Shown here: piece after piece, positions 43,611 to 52,552 of the stretch | Layout of the letters: each line of letters starts with the position of its first letter | How positions within the stretch are numbered: the first letter of the stretch is position 1 | Source: Solobacterium moorei | GTDB lineage: Bacteria > Bacillota_I > Bacilli_A > Erysipelotrichales > Erysipelotrichaceae | Direction of reading: 5' to 3' | NCBI RefSeq assembly: GCF_036323475.1 | Contig: NZ_AP028934.1 | Coordinates: forward strand, 1,240,001 to 1,304,000 | DNA: 64,000 bases | The notes under the pieces: generated by a model | Databases searched by the model: none | What the model saw: the letters and a program-made list of their open reading frames with translations, nothing else | Told to the model about the DNA's origin: nothing | Translations under genes and position numbers: made by a program

Positions 43611-43822
43611 ATGCGTTGAAAAGGACACGGTATGTATATTGCTGATAGAGAGAGTATTCCGTTTGCTGGAAGGGATATGAGGCGTGTATGTATTACTACC
43701 TTGGAGCAGTACTCGAAAGAGTTACCGTAGTTCTACGTTACAGATATAAAGTGTCAACGTTTATCGTTGGAATTAAGGTGGTACCGCGCTAATAGCGTCC
43801 TTTCATAGAAGGGGCGCTTTTT
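43611..43822 (+). promoter_or_regulatory. T-box riboswitch controlling thrS
   Basis: The leader contains the invariant T-box AAGGTGGTACCGCG at 43775-43788, a terminator AGCGTCC / GGGCGCT with T run at 43794-43822, and a stem I closed by CGGTA (43628) / TACCG (43723) with the inner helix TATTGCT / AGCAGTA. The specifier region reads ACTACC at 43695-43700; either ACT or ACC is a Thr codon, which agrees with the downstream gene. Uncharged tRNA-Thr binding would favour the antiterminator and thrS expression. Confidence 0.92.
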
Positions 43823-43848
43823 GTTTGCCCTATTAAAGGAGGAAAATT

Positions 43849-45624
43849 ATGAGAAATTTTAAAGAAGATGTGGCATTGAATACGTTAAATCATAGTTGTG
43901 CGCATTTAATGGCTCAGGCTGTAAAACATCTATACCCACAAGCTAAGTTCTGGGTAGGTCCAGTTGTAGAAGAAGGTTTCTACTACGATATTGATTTAGG
44001 TGATGATGTCATCCGTGATGAAGATCTCGCTAAGATTGAAAAGGAAATGAAAAAGTGTGCTAAGGCTGATAAGCGTATTGTTCGCCAGGAGATTACACGC
44101 GAAGAAGCTTTAGAACAGTTTAAGGATGATGAGTATAAGATTGACTTAATCAATCGTATGCCTGAAGGTACACATATTTCTATGTATACACAGGGTGACT
44201 TTACTGACCTATGTCGTGGTCCACATACAGAATCTACAAAGAACTGTCGTTACTTTAAGTTAATCAAACATTCTGGTGCATATTGGAAGGGTGACAAAAA
44301 TAACAAGGTACTACAACGTATCTATGGTGTATGTTTACCAACACAAGAAGAACTTGATTCTCACTTAGCTGATCTGGAGGACGCAAAGCAAAGAGATCAT
44401 CGTAAGCTTGGTAAAGATATGCAAATCTTTATGTTCTCAGATATTGTTGGTGGTGGTTTACCATTGTGGTTACCAAATGGTCTGACTGTTAGACGTCTAT
44501 TATCTGACTATATTATGAATAAGGAACTTGCTAGAGGTTACCAGCATGTATTAACTCCATCTGTTGCTAGTACAAAACTTTACAAGATTTCAGGACACCT
44601 TGCACACTATAAGGATGATATGTTCCCAATTATGTCACGTGATGATGACGAGTTTGTATTGCGTCCTATGAACTGTCCTGAACACATGATTATCTATAAG
44701 TCTCAATTGCATTCTTACCGTGATTTACCAATTCGTATCGCTGAGATTGCTAACGACTTTCGTTTTGAAGCATCCGGTGCTTTGACGGGTATTGAACGTT
44801 CTCGTGCATTTACACAGAATGACTCTCATATCTTCTGTACAGAAGAACAGATTGCTTCTGAAATCAAAGCAGTAACTGAGCTAATTTTAGATGTTTATAA
44901 GGACTTTAACTTAAATCAGTTTGAGTTCCGGCTCTCTTTACGCGATAAAGAAAATACAGAGAAGTATTTTGGCAATGATGATCTTTGGGAAAGAAGTGAA
45001 TCTGAATTGCGTGAAGTACTAAAGGAAATGAATGTTCCATATTATGAAGCAGAAGGTGAAGCTGCTTTCTATGGTCCTAAGATTGATGTACAGGTACGTT
45101 CTGCATTAGGCCATGATGTGACACTATCTACAATTCAGTTAGACTACCAGTTACCTGAACGTTTTGAATTAGAGTATGTTGCAAATGGTGGTGAAAAGAA
45201 GAGACCTGTTGTCATTCACCGTGCAATTCTAGGATCAATTGACCGCTTCGTTGCATTCTTACTTGAAGAGACAAAGGGTATCTTACCACTATGGTTAGCA
45301 CCTCGTCAGGCAGTTGTTATTCCAGTATCCCCAGAAGCTCATGGAGAATATGCAAAGAAGGTTGTTGAAAAATTACGTAAGATTGGTGTACGTACAGAAT
45401 TAGATGACCGTAATGAGAAGTTAGGCTATCGTATTCGTGAAGCACAAACGAATAAACTTCCAATTGAAGTTGTAGTAGGTGATGGTGAAATTGAAAACAA
45501 TGGAATTACATTACGTCGCTACGGTTCCCGTCAGGAAACAAAGATGTCTCTTGAAGAGTTCTTAGCAGCAATCAAAGCTGAAATTGATGAGAAGCGTTTA
45601 GCTCCTGAAGTTCAAAAAGCGTAG
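43849..45624 (+). CDS. thrS: Threonyl-tRNA synthetase lacking the TGS domain
   Basis: This 591-residue class II synthetase charges tRNA-Thr. It begins directly with the editing domain (HSCAHLMAQA, residues about 15-24; later CRGPH), followed by the catalytic core (motif 2 FRFEASGALTGIERSRAFTQ, motif 3 around AILGSIDRF) and the anticodon-binding domain (IPVSPEAHGEY). The roughly 60-residue N-terminal TGS domain of most bacterial ThrRS proteins is absent, and the preceding DNA is the T-box leader, so this is not an assembly gap. A strong AAAGGAGG site fixes the start. Editing and catalytic residues appear complete. Confidence 0.95.
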   Translation: MRNFKEDVALNTLNHSCAHLMAQAVKHLYPQAKFWVGPVVEEGFYYDIDLGDDVIRDEDLAKIEKEMKKCAKADKRIVRQEITREEALEQFKDDEYKIDLINRMPEGTHISMYTQGDFTDLCRGPHTESTKNCRYFKLIKHSGAYWKGDKNNKVLQRIYGVCLPTQEELDSHLADLEDAKQRDHRKLGKDMQIFMFSDIVGGGLPLWLPNGLTVRRLLSDYIMNKELARGYQHVLTPSVASTKLYKISGHLAHYKDDMFPIMSRDDDEFVLRPMNCPEHMIIYKSQLHSYRDLPIRIAEIANDFRFEASGALTGIERSRAFTQNDSHIFCTEEQIASEIKAVTELILDVYKDFNLNQFEFRLSLRDKENTEKYFGNDDLWERSESELREVLKEMNVPYYEAEGEAAFYGPKIDVQVRSALGHDVTLSTIQLDYQLPERFELEYVANGGEKKRPVVIHRAILGSIDRFVAFLLEETKGILPLWLAPRQAVVIPVSPEAHGEYAKKVVEKLRKIGVRTELDDRNEKLGYRIREAQTNKLPIEVVVGDGEIENNGITLRRYGSRQETKMSLEEFLAAIKAEIDEKRLAPEVQKA

Positions 45625-45631
45625 TATTCAT

Positions 45632-45658
45632 AAGGGATAGACATGTTCTATTCCTTTT
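45632..45658 (+). terminator. Terminator after thrS
   Basis: Ten-pair stem AAGGGATAGA / TCTATTCCTT with one G-T pair and loop CATGT, followed by TT. Confidence 0.7.
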
Positions 45659-45681
45659 ATCTTTGCCAAAAAATGAAAAAA

Positions 45682-45786
45682 ATTTCATCAATTCCATAAT
45701 GACGTAGAATTTTGTGAAATTGTGTTAAAATGCAATTAATAGCGAAGGCCATTTCAGCAATGAAATCCACCTGAAATACTTCAGGT
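45682..45786 (+). promoter_or_regulatory. Promoter and structured control region of the PTS locus
   Basis: An extended -10 box TGTTAAAAT lies at 45723-45731. Upstream is an imperfect inverted repeat, ATTTCA at 45682 with AATT at 45690, and AATT at 45708 with TGAAAT at 45715. Downstream in the leader are two small hairpins: ATTTCA-gcaa-TGAAAT (45751-45766) and ACCTGAA-atac-TTCAGGT (45769-45786). The repeated ATTTCA/TGAAAT element suggests an operator for a sugar-responsive repressor. I see no cre box and no BglG-type RAT sequence. Confidence 0.45.
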
Positions 45787-45806
45787 AATTCAGAAAGGGA
45801 ATAGAC

Positions 45807-47296
45807 ATGGAAAACTACAAGAAAATAGCTGAAGAAGTTGTTGAAGCTGTCGGCGGTAAGTCCAATATTCAGGAAAACTCAACATGCATGACAAGACTTC
45901 ACTTAACTTTAGCTGACAAGTCTAAAGTAGACTTGGAGCGCGTCAAGAAAATCAATGGAGTTATGGGAACTGTTGATGGCGAAGAACTTCAAATCGTATT
46001 TGGACCTGGTAAGGTTACAAAGATTGGTGCAGAAGTTTCCGCAATCACAGGCATCTTAGCTGATGAACGTAAAGAAGTTTACAATGAAGATTTAGAAAAA
46101 GACATTGACTTACAGGCACGGCTAAGGAAAACAAGGCTGCTCAGCAGGCTAAGCACAACGGACCAGTACAAGTATTCTTAAAGCACTTTGCGAATATCTT
46201 TTTACCTGCATTACCTGGTATTGCTGGTGCTGGTTTAATCTACGGTATCTTAAACGTATTGAAGTTATTCTTCAGAGTTCCAGGTATCGCTGCTGTACAA
46301 CTTGATCCATCTATCGCTCAGTCTTGGTGGTATTTAACACTTAATACAGCTGGTTGGACATTATTTGCTTATTTACCAATTTACATTGGTATGAACGCTG
46401 CGAAGGAATACAAGGGTTCACCAATCCTTGGTGGTATGATGGGCGCAATGTTCGTAGGTAACGCTGCTATGCCTTTATTAATGAAGGTTGGTGATCCTGC
46501 AGCTGGTATCAACTTACCAATTACTGGTGCTCCATTTGATGCAGCTGCTGGTGGTATCTTAGCTGCTGTATTTGCTGGTATCGTAGTTGCTCACGTTGAA
46601 CGTTGGTTAAGAAGTTGGGTTCCAGATACATTAGATATGATCTTGACACCACTATGCGCATTATTAATTACAGCATTCTTAGCAATTTTTATTTTACAGC
46701 CAGTTGGTGCTGTATTAACAAAGGCTATCTTTGCATTAGCTGATGTATTATTAAACAAGTTAGGCTTTATTGGTGCGTATGCATTATCTGCGTTACAGTT
46801 ACCACTTGTATCTGTTGGTTTACACCGTGCATTTACTCCAATTCATACAATTATGAATGATCCAAATGGCCAAACTCATGGTGTTAACTACTTATTACCA
46901 ATCTTACAGGTTGCTGGTGCAGGGCAAGTTGGTGCTGTTATCGCATTGTTTGCAAGAGCTAAGAAGAATCACAAGAAGTTATCTGAAGCTATCCTAGCTT
47001 CTGTACCTGCAGGTATTTTAGGTATTGGTGAGCCATTAATGTATGGTGTTACATTACCTTTAGGTAAGCCATTCTTAACAGCTTCATTAGGTGCAGGTTT
47101 CGGTGGTATTATGATTTCCTTATTCCATGTAGGTTCTGTAGCACAGGGTGTATCTGGTATCTTAGGATTTTTAATTGTTAATGAAGGTGGCGCTTTAGGT
47201 TACTTGGTTGGTTATGTAACAGCTATCATTGCTGCATTTGTTATTACATACTTCTTTGGATGGAATGAAGAGAAAGTGACAGAACTATTCGGCTAA
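45807..47296 (+). pseudogene. PTS EIIBC component, glucose/sucrose/MurNAc superfamily, split by a frameshift
   Basis: The 5' part (45807-46181) encodes an EIIB domain with the phosphocysteine motif NSTCMTRLHL near residue 28. The 3' part, open from 46109 to 47296 in the -1 frame, encodes an EIIC domain of about ten TM helices (ANIFLPALPGIAGAGL, NAAKEYKGSPILGGMMGA, SVGLHRAFTPIHTI, GIGEPLMYGV). One missing base between about 46109 and 46121 would restore a single frame of about 496 residues, the normal EIIBC length. No ribosome site or start codon serves the EIIC part alone. The sequence fits the sucrose/MurNAc-type branch, but the sugar is not certain. It could be a true inactivating mutation or a sequencing error. 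Confidence 0.8.
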
Positions 47297-48150
47297 TGTT
47301 TGACTTTCATCTTCATACAACAAAATCAGACGGGGTATTAAGCATTGAAGAGATGCTTGATACCCTTCATTTATCTTCCATCCAACCCTTTAGTATTACA
47401 GATCATAATCATGCACTAGCATATGAGTGTTTCGATTATTATAACTATCCATGCATTCCGGGTACAGAAATTGCCACGAGTTATAAAGGTGAGATTATTG
47501 AGCTTTTAGGTTTTGGAATAAACCCATCAATCATTAATGCATGGTATAAAGATTTTTATAGCGAACAGAATTTAGAACGGATTGAAAAATTATTATTTAC
47601 TAGAATTCAAGAATGTGCACGCACACAAGGTTATCATTTTGATAATACACTTCAATTAAACTCATTTGAAAAAGGTATTTCCAAAAAGATGATGTATCGA
47701 GAACTTGTTGATAAAAATCCAACGTTTGTAGAATGTTATCCAACGTATAAATCATTCTTTAGACAAGGATTATCAAATCCAGACAGCCCATTCTTTATAG
47801 ATGAAGGGGATACTTATCTATCATTTGATGACACAATTAATTTAATTCATCGTGCCGGTGGAAAAGCATTTTTAGCACATATATTTGAATATGATACATT
47901 TCGAAAGAATCACTATATTGATGAAGTGAAAGATCGTTTAGATGGAATGGAATGCTTCCATCCAAGTATCCCGATGAGAGAATCAGTCAAACTTTTTCAA
48001 TACTGTGAAGAAAATGGTTTATATGTAAGTGGTGGAAGTGATTTTCATAGACCAGAAAGACATATTCCAATGGGTGTTCATCTAGACAAATCACTATTAT
48101 GTAGTTCACGTTTTGATTGGATACCAGAATATTTACGAAAATTATTATAG
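47296..48150 (+). CDS. PHP-domain phosphoesterase
   Basis: This 284-residue protein has the metal-binding motifs of the PHP family (TrpH/YciV-like group): FDFHLHTTKSDG, SITDHNHAL, PGTEI, FLAHIFEY and SGGSDFHRP. It overlaps the EIIC stop by one base (TAATG), so it is co-translated with the PTS gene and is followed by the EIIA gene. This suggests a phosphatase or phosphoesterase acting on the imported sugar phosphate or a nucleotide derivative. PHP proteins next to PTS genes occur in Erysipelotrichia and relatives, but no substrate is established. Confidence 0.78.
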   Translation: MFDFHLHTTKSDGVLSIEEMLDTLHLSSIQPFSITDHNHALAYECFDYYNYPCIPGTEIATSYKGEIIELLGFGINPSIINAWYKDFYSEQNLERIEKLLFTRIQECARTQGYHFDNTLQLNSFEKGISKKMMYRELVDKNPTFVECYPTYKSFFRQGLSNPDSPFFIDEGDTYLSFDDTINLIHRAGGKAFLAHIFEYDTFRKNHYIDEVKDRLDGMECFHPSIPMRESVKLFQYCEENGLYVSGGSDFHRPERHIPMGVHLDKSLLCSSRFDWIPEYLRKLL

Positions 48151-48163
48151 TTTTTGATTGTCG

Positions 48164-48196
48164 TTGACACTGGAAAGAAAACTATACTACTATAAT
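48164..48196 (+). promoter_or_regulatory. Promoter of the EIIA gene
   Basis: TTGACA (48164-48169) with candidate -10 boxes TACTAT (48188-48193, 18-bp spacer) and TATAAT (48191-48196, 21-bp spacer). Confidence 0.55.
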
Positions 48197-48222
48197 GAAG
48201 TCAATGATAGGAGAGAAAAATT

Positions 48223-48723
48223 ATGTTCAATTTTTTCAAAAAGAAAGAAGAATTAAAGAATAATATTGTAGTAAATGATGATGCGATTGTCGCAATAGCG
48301 GATGGTCAATTAATTGATGTAACAACAGTTCCAGATCCAGTATTTGCGGAAAAAATGATGGGTGATAGTGTTGCCTTTACATATGATGGTGATAAGGTTG
48401 TGCTATGTTCTCCGGCCAATGGGGAATTATCCGTTTTATTCCCTACAGGACATGCATTTGGAATTACTACAAAGCATGGTGTTGAATTACTTGTTCATTG
48501 TGGTGTAAATACAGTAGAGGCTAACGGTGATGGCTTTACAGTATTATCCAAGAAGCAGGGTGATAGTGTGAAGGCTGGAGATCCAATTGTTGAGGTTGAT
48601 TTGAAGAAGCTACGTGCAAAGTACAATATGAGTACAATGCTGGTAGTAACAAATGCAAATACACAAACCATTCAATTTATTGAACCTACAACCGTAAAGT
48701 TAGGTCAATCAATTATTAAGTAA
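48223..48723 (+). CDS. PTS EIIA component, glucose type (Crr-like)
   Basis: This 166-residue cytosolic phosphocarrier transfers phosphate from HPr to EIIB. The two active-site histidines are in GHAFGITTKHG and ELLVHCGVNT (the phosphorylated His). A TAGGAGAG site precedes the ATG. It has its own promoter and may serve several PTS permeases that lack a fused EIIA, including the damaged EIIBC upstream. As a Crr-type protein it could also take part in control, but in Firmicutes that is usually done by HPr/CcpA. Confidence 0.9.
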   Translation: MFNFFKKKEELKNNIVVNDDAIVAIADGQLIDVTTVPDPVFAEKMMGDSVAFTYDGDKVVLCSPANGELSVLFPTGHAFGITTKHGVELLVHCGVNTVEANGDGFTVLSKKQGDSVKAGDPIVEVDLKKLRAKYNMSTMLVVTNANTQTIQFIEPTTVKLGQSIIK

Positions 48724-48727
48724 AGAA

Positions 48728-48762
48728 AAGCTCTATACGCTTGAACGTATAGAACTTTTTTT
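48728..48762. terminator. Bidirectional terminator between the EIIA gene and proS
   Basis: Arms AGCTCTATACG and CGTATAGAACT pair with one internal mismatch and a 6-nt loop. Seven T's follow on the plus strand and CTTTTCTTT on the minus strand. Confidence 0.8.
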
Positions 48763-48764
48763 AC

Positions 48765-50450
48765 TTATAGCAATTCTTTTAATTTATCAATAGCTTCTGT
48801 AACAGGAACTTCCATAGATTCACCAGTACGAGATTTCAATTCAACTTTACCATCCGCAACACCACGACCAACTGTAATTCTAAATGGAATACCAATTAGT
48901 TCCATATCTTTAAACTTAACACCCGGGCGTTCATCACGGTTGTCAAGAACAACTTCGATTCCTTGTGCCTGTAATTCATCGTGTAGTTCATTACCAATAC
49001 GTACTTGTTCTTCATCTTTCATGGAGATAATTACGACAGCTACTTGGAATGGTGCTAGATCTTTTGGCCAGTTGATACCATTTTCATCAGCGTTTTGTTC
49101 TGCTAGGGCAGCCATTGCACGAGCAGGACCGATACCATAGGAACCCATCCATACATACTGTAACTGATTGTTTTGATCAAGATATTGTAGGTCTAAAGCC
49201 TTAGAGTATTTTGTGCCTAGTTTAAATGTGTTACCCACTTCAATACCATGAGCAAAGTGTACAACTCCTTCGCCATTTGGATTCTTGTCGCCTTCTTGGA
49301 TATTTCTTAAATCACCATGTCCTGTTAGAGTGAAATCCTTTTGATTTACACCTGTGTAGTGGTAACCCGTTTTATTAGCACCTACTACAAAGTTATACAT
49401 GTATAGCACTTCCTCATCAGCGTAAAGAGGGCATTGAATGTTGATTGGACCAGCAAAACCAATTTCAGCGTTAGTCGCAGCCATAACCATTGCAGGATCA
49501 GCAAGTTCAACGGAGTTGGCTTCTAATAGTTTACGTAGCTTTGTTTCATTGACATCACGATCACCGCGAACCATAACAGCTACTGCTTTGCCATCAACAT
49601 TATAGATTAAAGTCTTAACAAACTTCTTCACATCTTTCTTTAAGAAGTTAGTAACTTCCTCAATTGTACGTGAATGAGGTGTTTCGACTAGAGTTAGAGT
49701 TTCTAGTGTATCTTCTTTCTCTGCAATCTCCGGTACACATGGTGCTACTTCGATATTGCTTGCGAAACTATCATCATCACTTAGCACGAGGATATCTTCA
49801 CCTAGTGGGGTGATAGCCTGGAACTCTTCTGACAATAAGCCACCCATGACACCTGTGTCTGCACGAACAATACGATAATCTAAATGAAGACGATTCATGA
49901 TATTCTTATATGCATTGAATTGTTTTGCATAAGATACATCTAATCCTGCTTCATCTTTATCAAATGTGTAGGAATCCTTCATTGTGAATTCACGTACACG
50001 AATCAAGCCATAGCGAGGACGTGGTTCATCACGGAACTTTGTTTGAATTTGATATAGAGAAAATGGCATATCTTTGTATGAACGAATCTGCATCTTAGCA
50101 GCCATCGCAAATAGTTCCTCATGTGTTGGACCTAGTACATAAGGAACACCTTTACGGTCTTCTAATGAAAACATCGCTTTGCCAAACCCTGCACGTCTTC
50201 CAGAAGATACATATACTTCCTCAGGAATCAAAGAAGGCATTGATAGTTCTTGGCAATCAATCTTATTCATTTCATCACGGATAATTGCGTAGATCTTTGA
50301 TAAAACACGGTTTCCCATTGGTAACATCATATACACGCCTGCCGAGCTTTTCTTGATCATGCCAGCACGTACAAGTAGATTTGAACTTACTGAATCTTCA
50401 TCTTTCGCATTCTCGCGAATTGTAAAGAAATAACTGTTTTTTAATCGCAT
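48765..50450 (-). CDS. proS: Prolyl-tRNA synthetase, bacterial type with editing domain
   Basis: This 561-residue class II synthetase charges tRNA-Pro. The N-terminal class II core has MIKKSSAGVYMMLPMG (motif 1 region) and motif 2 FRDEPRPRYGLIRVREFTMKDSYTFD (read in parts: FRDEPRPRYGL, EFTMKDSYTF). An INS-type editing domain is inserted at about 230-400 (GDRDVNETKLRKLLEANSVE), and the anticodon-binding domain is at the C terminus. The start follows an AAGAGGT site and an extended -10 box (TGATATAAT) on the minus strand, with a leader too short for a T-box. It is convergent with the EIIA gene and divergent from guaB. Confidence 0.95.
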   Translation of the reverse strand: MRLKNSYFFTIRENAKDEDSVSSNLLVRAGMIKKSSAGVYMMLPMGNRVLSKIYAIIRDEMNKIDCQELSMPSLIPEEVYVSSGRRAGFGKAMFSLEDRKGVPYVLGPTHEELFAMAAKMQIRSYKDMPFSLYQIQTKFRDEPRPRYGLIRVREFTMKDSYTFDKDEAGLDVSYAKQFNAYKNIMNRLHLDYRIVRADTGVMGGLLSEEFQAITPLGEDILVLSDDDSFASNIEVAPCVPEIAEKEDTLETLTLVETPHSRTIEEVTNFLKKDVKKFVKTLIYNVDGKAVAVMVRGDRDVNETKLRKLLEANSVELADPAMVMAATNAEIGFAGPINIQCPLYADEEVLYMYNFVVGANKTGYHYTGVNQKDFTLTGHGDLRNIQEGDKNPNGEGVVHFAHGIEVGNTFKLGTKYSKALDLQYLDQNNQLQYVWMGSYGIGPARAMAALAEQNADENGINWPKDLAPFQVAVVIISMKDEEQVRIGNELHDELQAQGIEVVLDNRDERPGVKFKDMELIGIPFRITVGRGVADGKVELKSRTGESMEVPVTEAIDKLKELL

Positions 50451-50639
50451 AATATACCTCTTATAACCTTTAAGATTATATCATAGTTAACTTTAAATAG
50501 AATATTATCTAAAGCATACATCATAAGAAATCTTGGAATTGTTAGAATCGAATTTTTAATATGCATTATAGTGATTATAAATACTACGAACAGCTTGTAT
50601 CATCATATTTCATGCATATTTGTAAGTTTTTTTGGAATA

Positions 50640-50652
50640 TTTGTTCGGAATT
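50640..50652 (-). promoter_or_regulatory. Candidate PurR box upstream of guaB
   Basis: On the minus strand the site reads AATTCCGAACAAA, close to the Firmicute PurBox AWWWCCGAACWWT (one mismatch). It ends one base before the guaB -35 box. A second, weaker match on the plus strand (ACGAACA core) lies at about 50582-50594; the spacing between them is larger than in Bacillus PurBox pairs. Confidence 0.45.
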
Positions 50653-50653
50653 A

Positions 50654-50681
50654 TTTACATAACTTTATTAATTGATATAAT
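50654..50681 (+). promoter_or_regulatory. guaB promoter
   Basis: TTTACA (50654-50659), 16 bp, TATAAT (50676-50681) with an extended TG at 50673. Of the remaining DNA between proS and guaB, about 50490-50580 is very AT-rich and I see no other element in it. Confidence 0.6.
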
Positions 50682-50713
50682 TAGTAAAATTATAAGAGGG
50701 AGGAATTACGTTA

Positions 50714-52222
50714 ATGGCATACTACTATGATGAACCTTCACATACTTTTAGTGAATATTTACTCGTACCAGGATTTACTGGACCAGAAAATATTCCAGCC
50801 AACGTTTCATTAAAAACACCACTTGTTCGCTTTAAAAAAGGTGAAGAACCAGCGATTTCTTTAAATATTCCAATGATTAGTGCAGTCATGCAGTCTGTAT
50901 CTGGAGATCGTTTAGGTATTGCACTTGCGAAAGAAGGTGGAATGGCATTCATCTTCGGTTCACAACCAATTGAAAGTCAAGCAGCGATGGTTGCTAGAGT
51001 TAAGAATCATAAGGCGGGTTTTGTTGTCAGTGATTCAAATGTGAAACCAAATACAAAATTTACTGAAGTTTACGCTTTAATTGAAGAGACAGGACATTCT
51101 ACAATCGCAGTCACTGAGGATGGAACACCTAACGGTAAGTTAATGGGTCTCCTTACTTCACGTGATTATCGCATATCACGTATGACTGGTAATGAACTTG
51201 TCAAGGATTATATGACACCACGTGAGAATCTAATTGTGGGCGGACCTAATACAACATTATCATCCGCGAATGATCTTATTTGGGATAATAAGTTAAATAC
51301 ACTTCCTGTCGTGGATGAAAATGATCATCTTCAATATCTCGTATTCCGCAAAGACTATGATTCCCATAAGGAACATCCAAATGAGTTGCTAGATAGTGAA
51401 AAGCGTTTATTAGTTGGTGCTGGTATTAACTCACGTGACTACGCTGAACGTATTCCTGCATTGGTAGCTGCTGGTGTAGATTGTGTTGTTATTGACTCAT
51501 CTGAAGGATATTCAATATGGCAAGCAGAAACAATTAAGTGGATTCGTCAACACTATGGCGATAACCTTAAGGTAGGTGCTGGTAATGTTGTTGATGCGGA
51601 AGGTTTTAGATACTTAGCAGAGGCTGGTGCTGATTTTATTAAGATCGGTATCGGTGGTGGTTCTATCTGTATCACTCGTGAAACAAAGGGTATCGGTCGT
51701 GGTCAAGCTACTGCAGTCATTGATGTTGCGAAGGCTCGCGATGAATACTTTGAAAAAACAGGTATTTATGTTCCAATCTGTTCTGATGGTGGTATTGTTT
51801 ATGATTATCACATTACATTAGCTTTAGCGATGGGCGCTGACTTTGTTATGTTAGGACGTTACTTCTCAAGATTTGAAGAAGCTCCAGGTGAAAAGTTGGT
51901 TGTAAATGGCAATACTGTGAAGGAATACTGGGGAGAAGGTTCTGCCCGTGCACGTAACTGGGCTCGTTATGATTTAGGACAAGGTAAGAAGTTATCCTTT
52001 GAAGAAGGTGTAGATTCTTATGTTCCGTATGCTGGTTCCTTAAAGGATAATGTCGCAATGACAGTGCTTAAGATTAAGTCCACAATGTGCAACTGTGGTG
52101 CATTAACAATTCCTGAATTACAAGATAAGGCGAAACTAACGCTTGTATCTGCAACTTCTATCGTAGAAGGCGGAGCACATGATGTTCAAGTGAAGCACAA
52201 CGATAATACATATAACAAGTAG
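50714..52222 (+). CDS. guaB: IMP dehydrogenase
   Basis: This 502-residue enzyme oxidises IMP to XMP, the committed step to GMP. The TIM-barrel core is interrupted by a CBS pair (about 100-215). The catalytic cysteine is Cys319 in [10 protein letters not shown], followed by the mobile flap. The K+/catalytic loop reads GIGRGQAT rather than the more usual GVGVPQ, a variant found in a divergent IMPDH group of Firmicutes. The C-terminal [13 protein letters not shown] segment is also characteristic of this group. GGGAGG lies 11 bases before the ATG, a slightly long spacing. Confidence 0.9.
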   Translation: MAYYYDEPSHTFSEYLLVPGFTGPENIPANVSLKTPLVRFKKGEEPAISLNIPMISAVMQSVSGDRLGIALAKEGGMAFIFGSQPIESQAAMVARVKNHKAGFVVSDSNVKPNTKFTEVYALIEETGHSTIAVTEDGTPNGKLMGLLTSRDYRISRMTGNELVKDYMTPRENLIVGGPNTTLSSANDLIWDNKLNTLPVVDENDHLQYLVFRKDYDSHKEHPNELLDSEKRLLVGAGINSRDYAERIPALVAAGVDCVVIDSSEGYSIWQAETIKWIRQHYGDNLKVGAGNVVDAEGFRYLAEAGADFIKIGIGGGSICITRETKGIGRGQATAVIDVAKARDEYFEKTGIYVPICSDGGIVYDYHITLALAMGADFVMLGRYFSRFEEAPGEKLVVNGNTVKEYWGEGSARARNWARYDLGQGKKLSFEEGVDSYVPYAGSLKDNVAMTVLKIKSTMCNCGALTIPELQDKAKLTLVSATSIVEGGAHDVQVKHNDNTYNK

Positions 52223-52237
52223 TATGTTAAAAGGCTC

Positions 52238-52241
52238 TTAG
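52238..52241. repeat. Target-site duplication TTAG, left copy
   Basis: TTAG immediately left of the IS1182-like element; the partner copy is at 54171-54174, where it contains the stop codon of the HIT gene. Confidence 0.6.
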
Positions 52242-52269
52242 GGGAGACTGCTGAAAAAGTCCTTCAATT

Positions 52270-52297
52270 AAAACCTCACAAAAAACAGTGAGGTTTT
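52270..52297 (+). terminator. Hairpin at the left end of the IS1182-like element
   Basis: Perfect ten-pair stem AAAACCTCAC / GTGAGGTTTT, followed by CATTTAAAT. It should stop transcripts entering from guaB before they reach the transposase operon. Confidence 0.65.
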
Positions 52298-52312
52298 CAT
52301 TTAAATACTTCA

Positions 52313-52337
52313 AACTAGCGGCTAGTTATGCTATAAT
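52313..52337 (+). promoter_or_regulatory. Promoter with palindromic operator of the IS1182-like element
   Basis: An extended -10 box TGCTATAAT (52329-52337) is preceded by a perfect palindrome AACTAGC-G-GCTAGTT (52313-52327) that fills the spacer and part of the -35 region. A protein bound there would block RNA polymerase. The adjacent RHH-like protein is the natural candidate. Confidence 0.6.
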
Positions 52338-52357
52338 ATAGCTGTGAGGTAAGGACT

Positions 52358-52552
52358 ATGAGATCTAAAAATGACAAAGCCAAATATGATATGGATTACC
52401 AGAAAAGCAAGATGACAAGAGTAACTGTATGGTTTAATCTTGATAAGGATAAAGATATTGTTTCATGGCTGGACAAATCCAAAACATCTAAATCTGAGAT
52501 CATAAAAAAAGCACTGAGAAATGAAATGAATCGCAGCGAGAATAACTTATGA
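52358..52552 (+). CDS. Small ribbon-helix-helix-like protein of the IS1182-like element
   Basis: This 64-residue protein has a basic N-terminal part followed by a pattern of one strand and two helices: TRVTVWFNLDKDKDIVSWL and then SKSEIIKKALRNEM. This is what is expected of a MetJ/Arc-type ribbon-helix-helix DNA-binding dimer. A TAAGGA site precedes the ATG. Its stop overlaps the transposase start (ATGA, 52549-52552), so the two are translationally coupled. I infer that it represses the shared promoter through the palindrome at 52313. It could instead be a transposase accessory factor. Confidence 0.65.
   Translation: MRSKNDKAKYDMDYQKSKMTRVTVWFNLDKDKDIVSWLDKSKTSKSEIIKKALRNEMNRSENNL

Noticed and set aside
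46109-46181. Programmed -1 frameshift joining EIIB and EIIC
   Set aside because: No X-XXY-YYZ slippery site in the zero frame and no evident stimulatory hairpin in the overlap. A simple base loss is the better explanation.
50451-50713. Purine riboswitch or T-box between proS and guaB
   Set aside because: Both promoters lie close to the genes and leave leaders of only about 20-30 nt; no aptamer core is visible.
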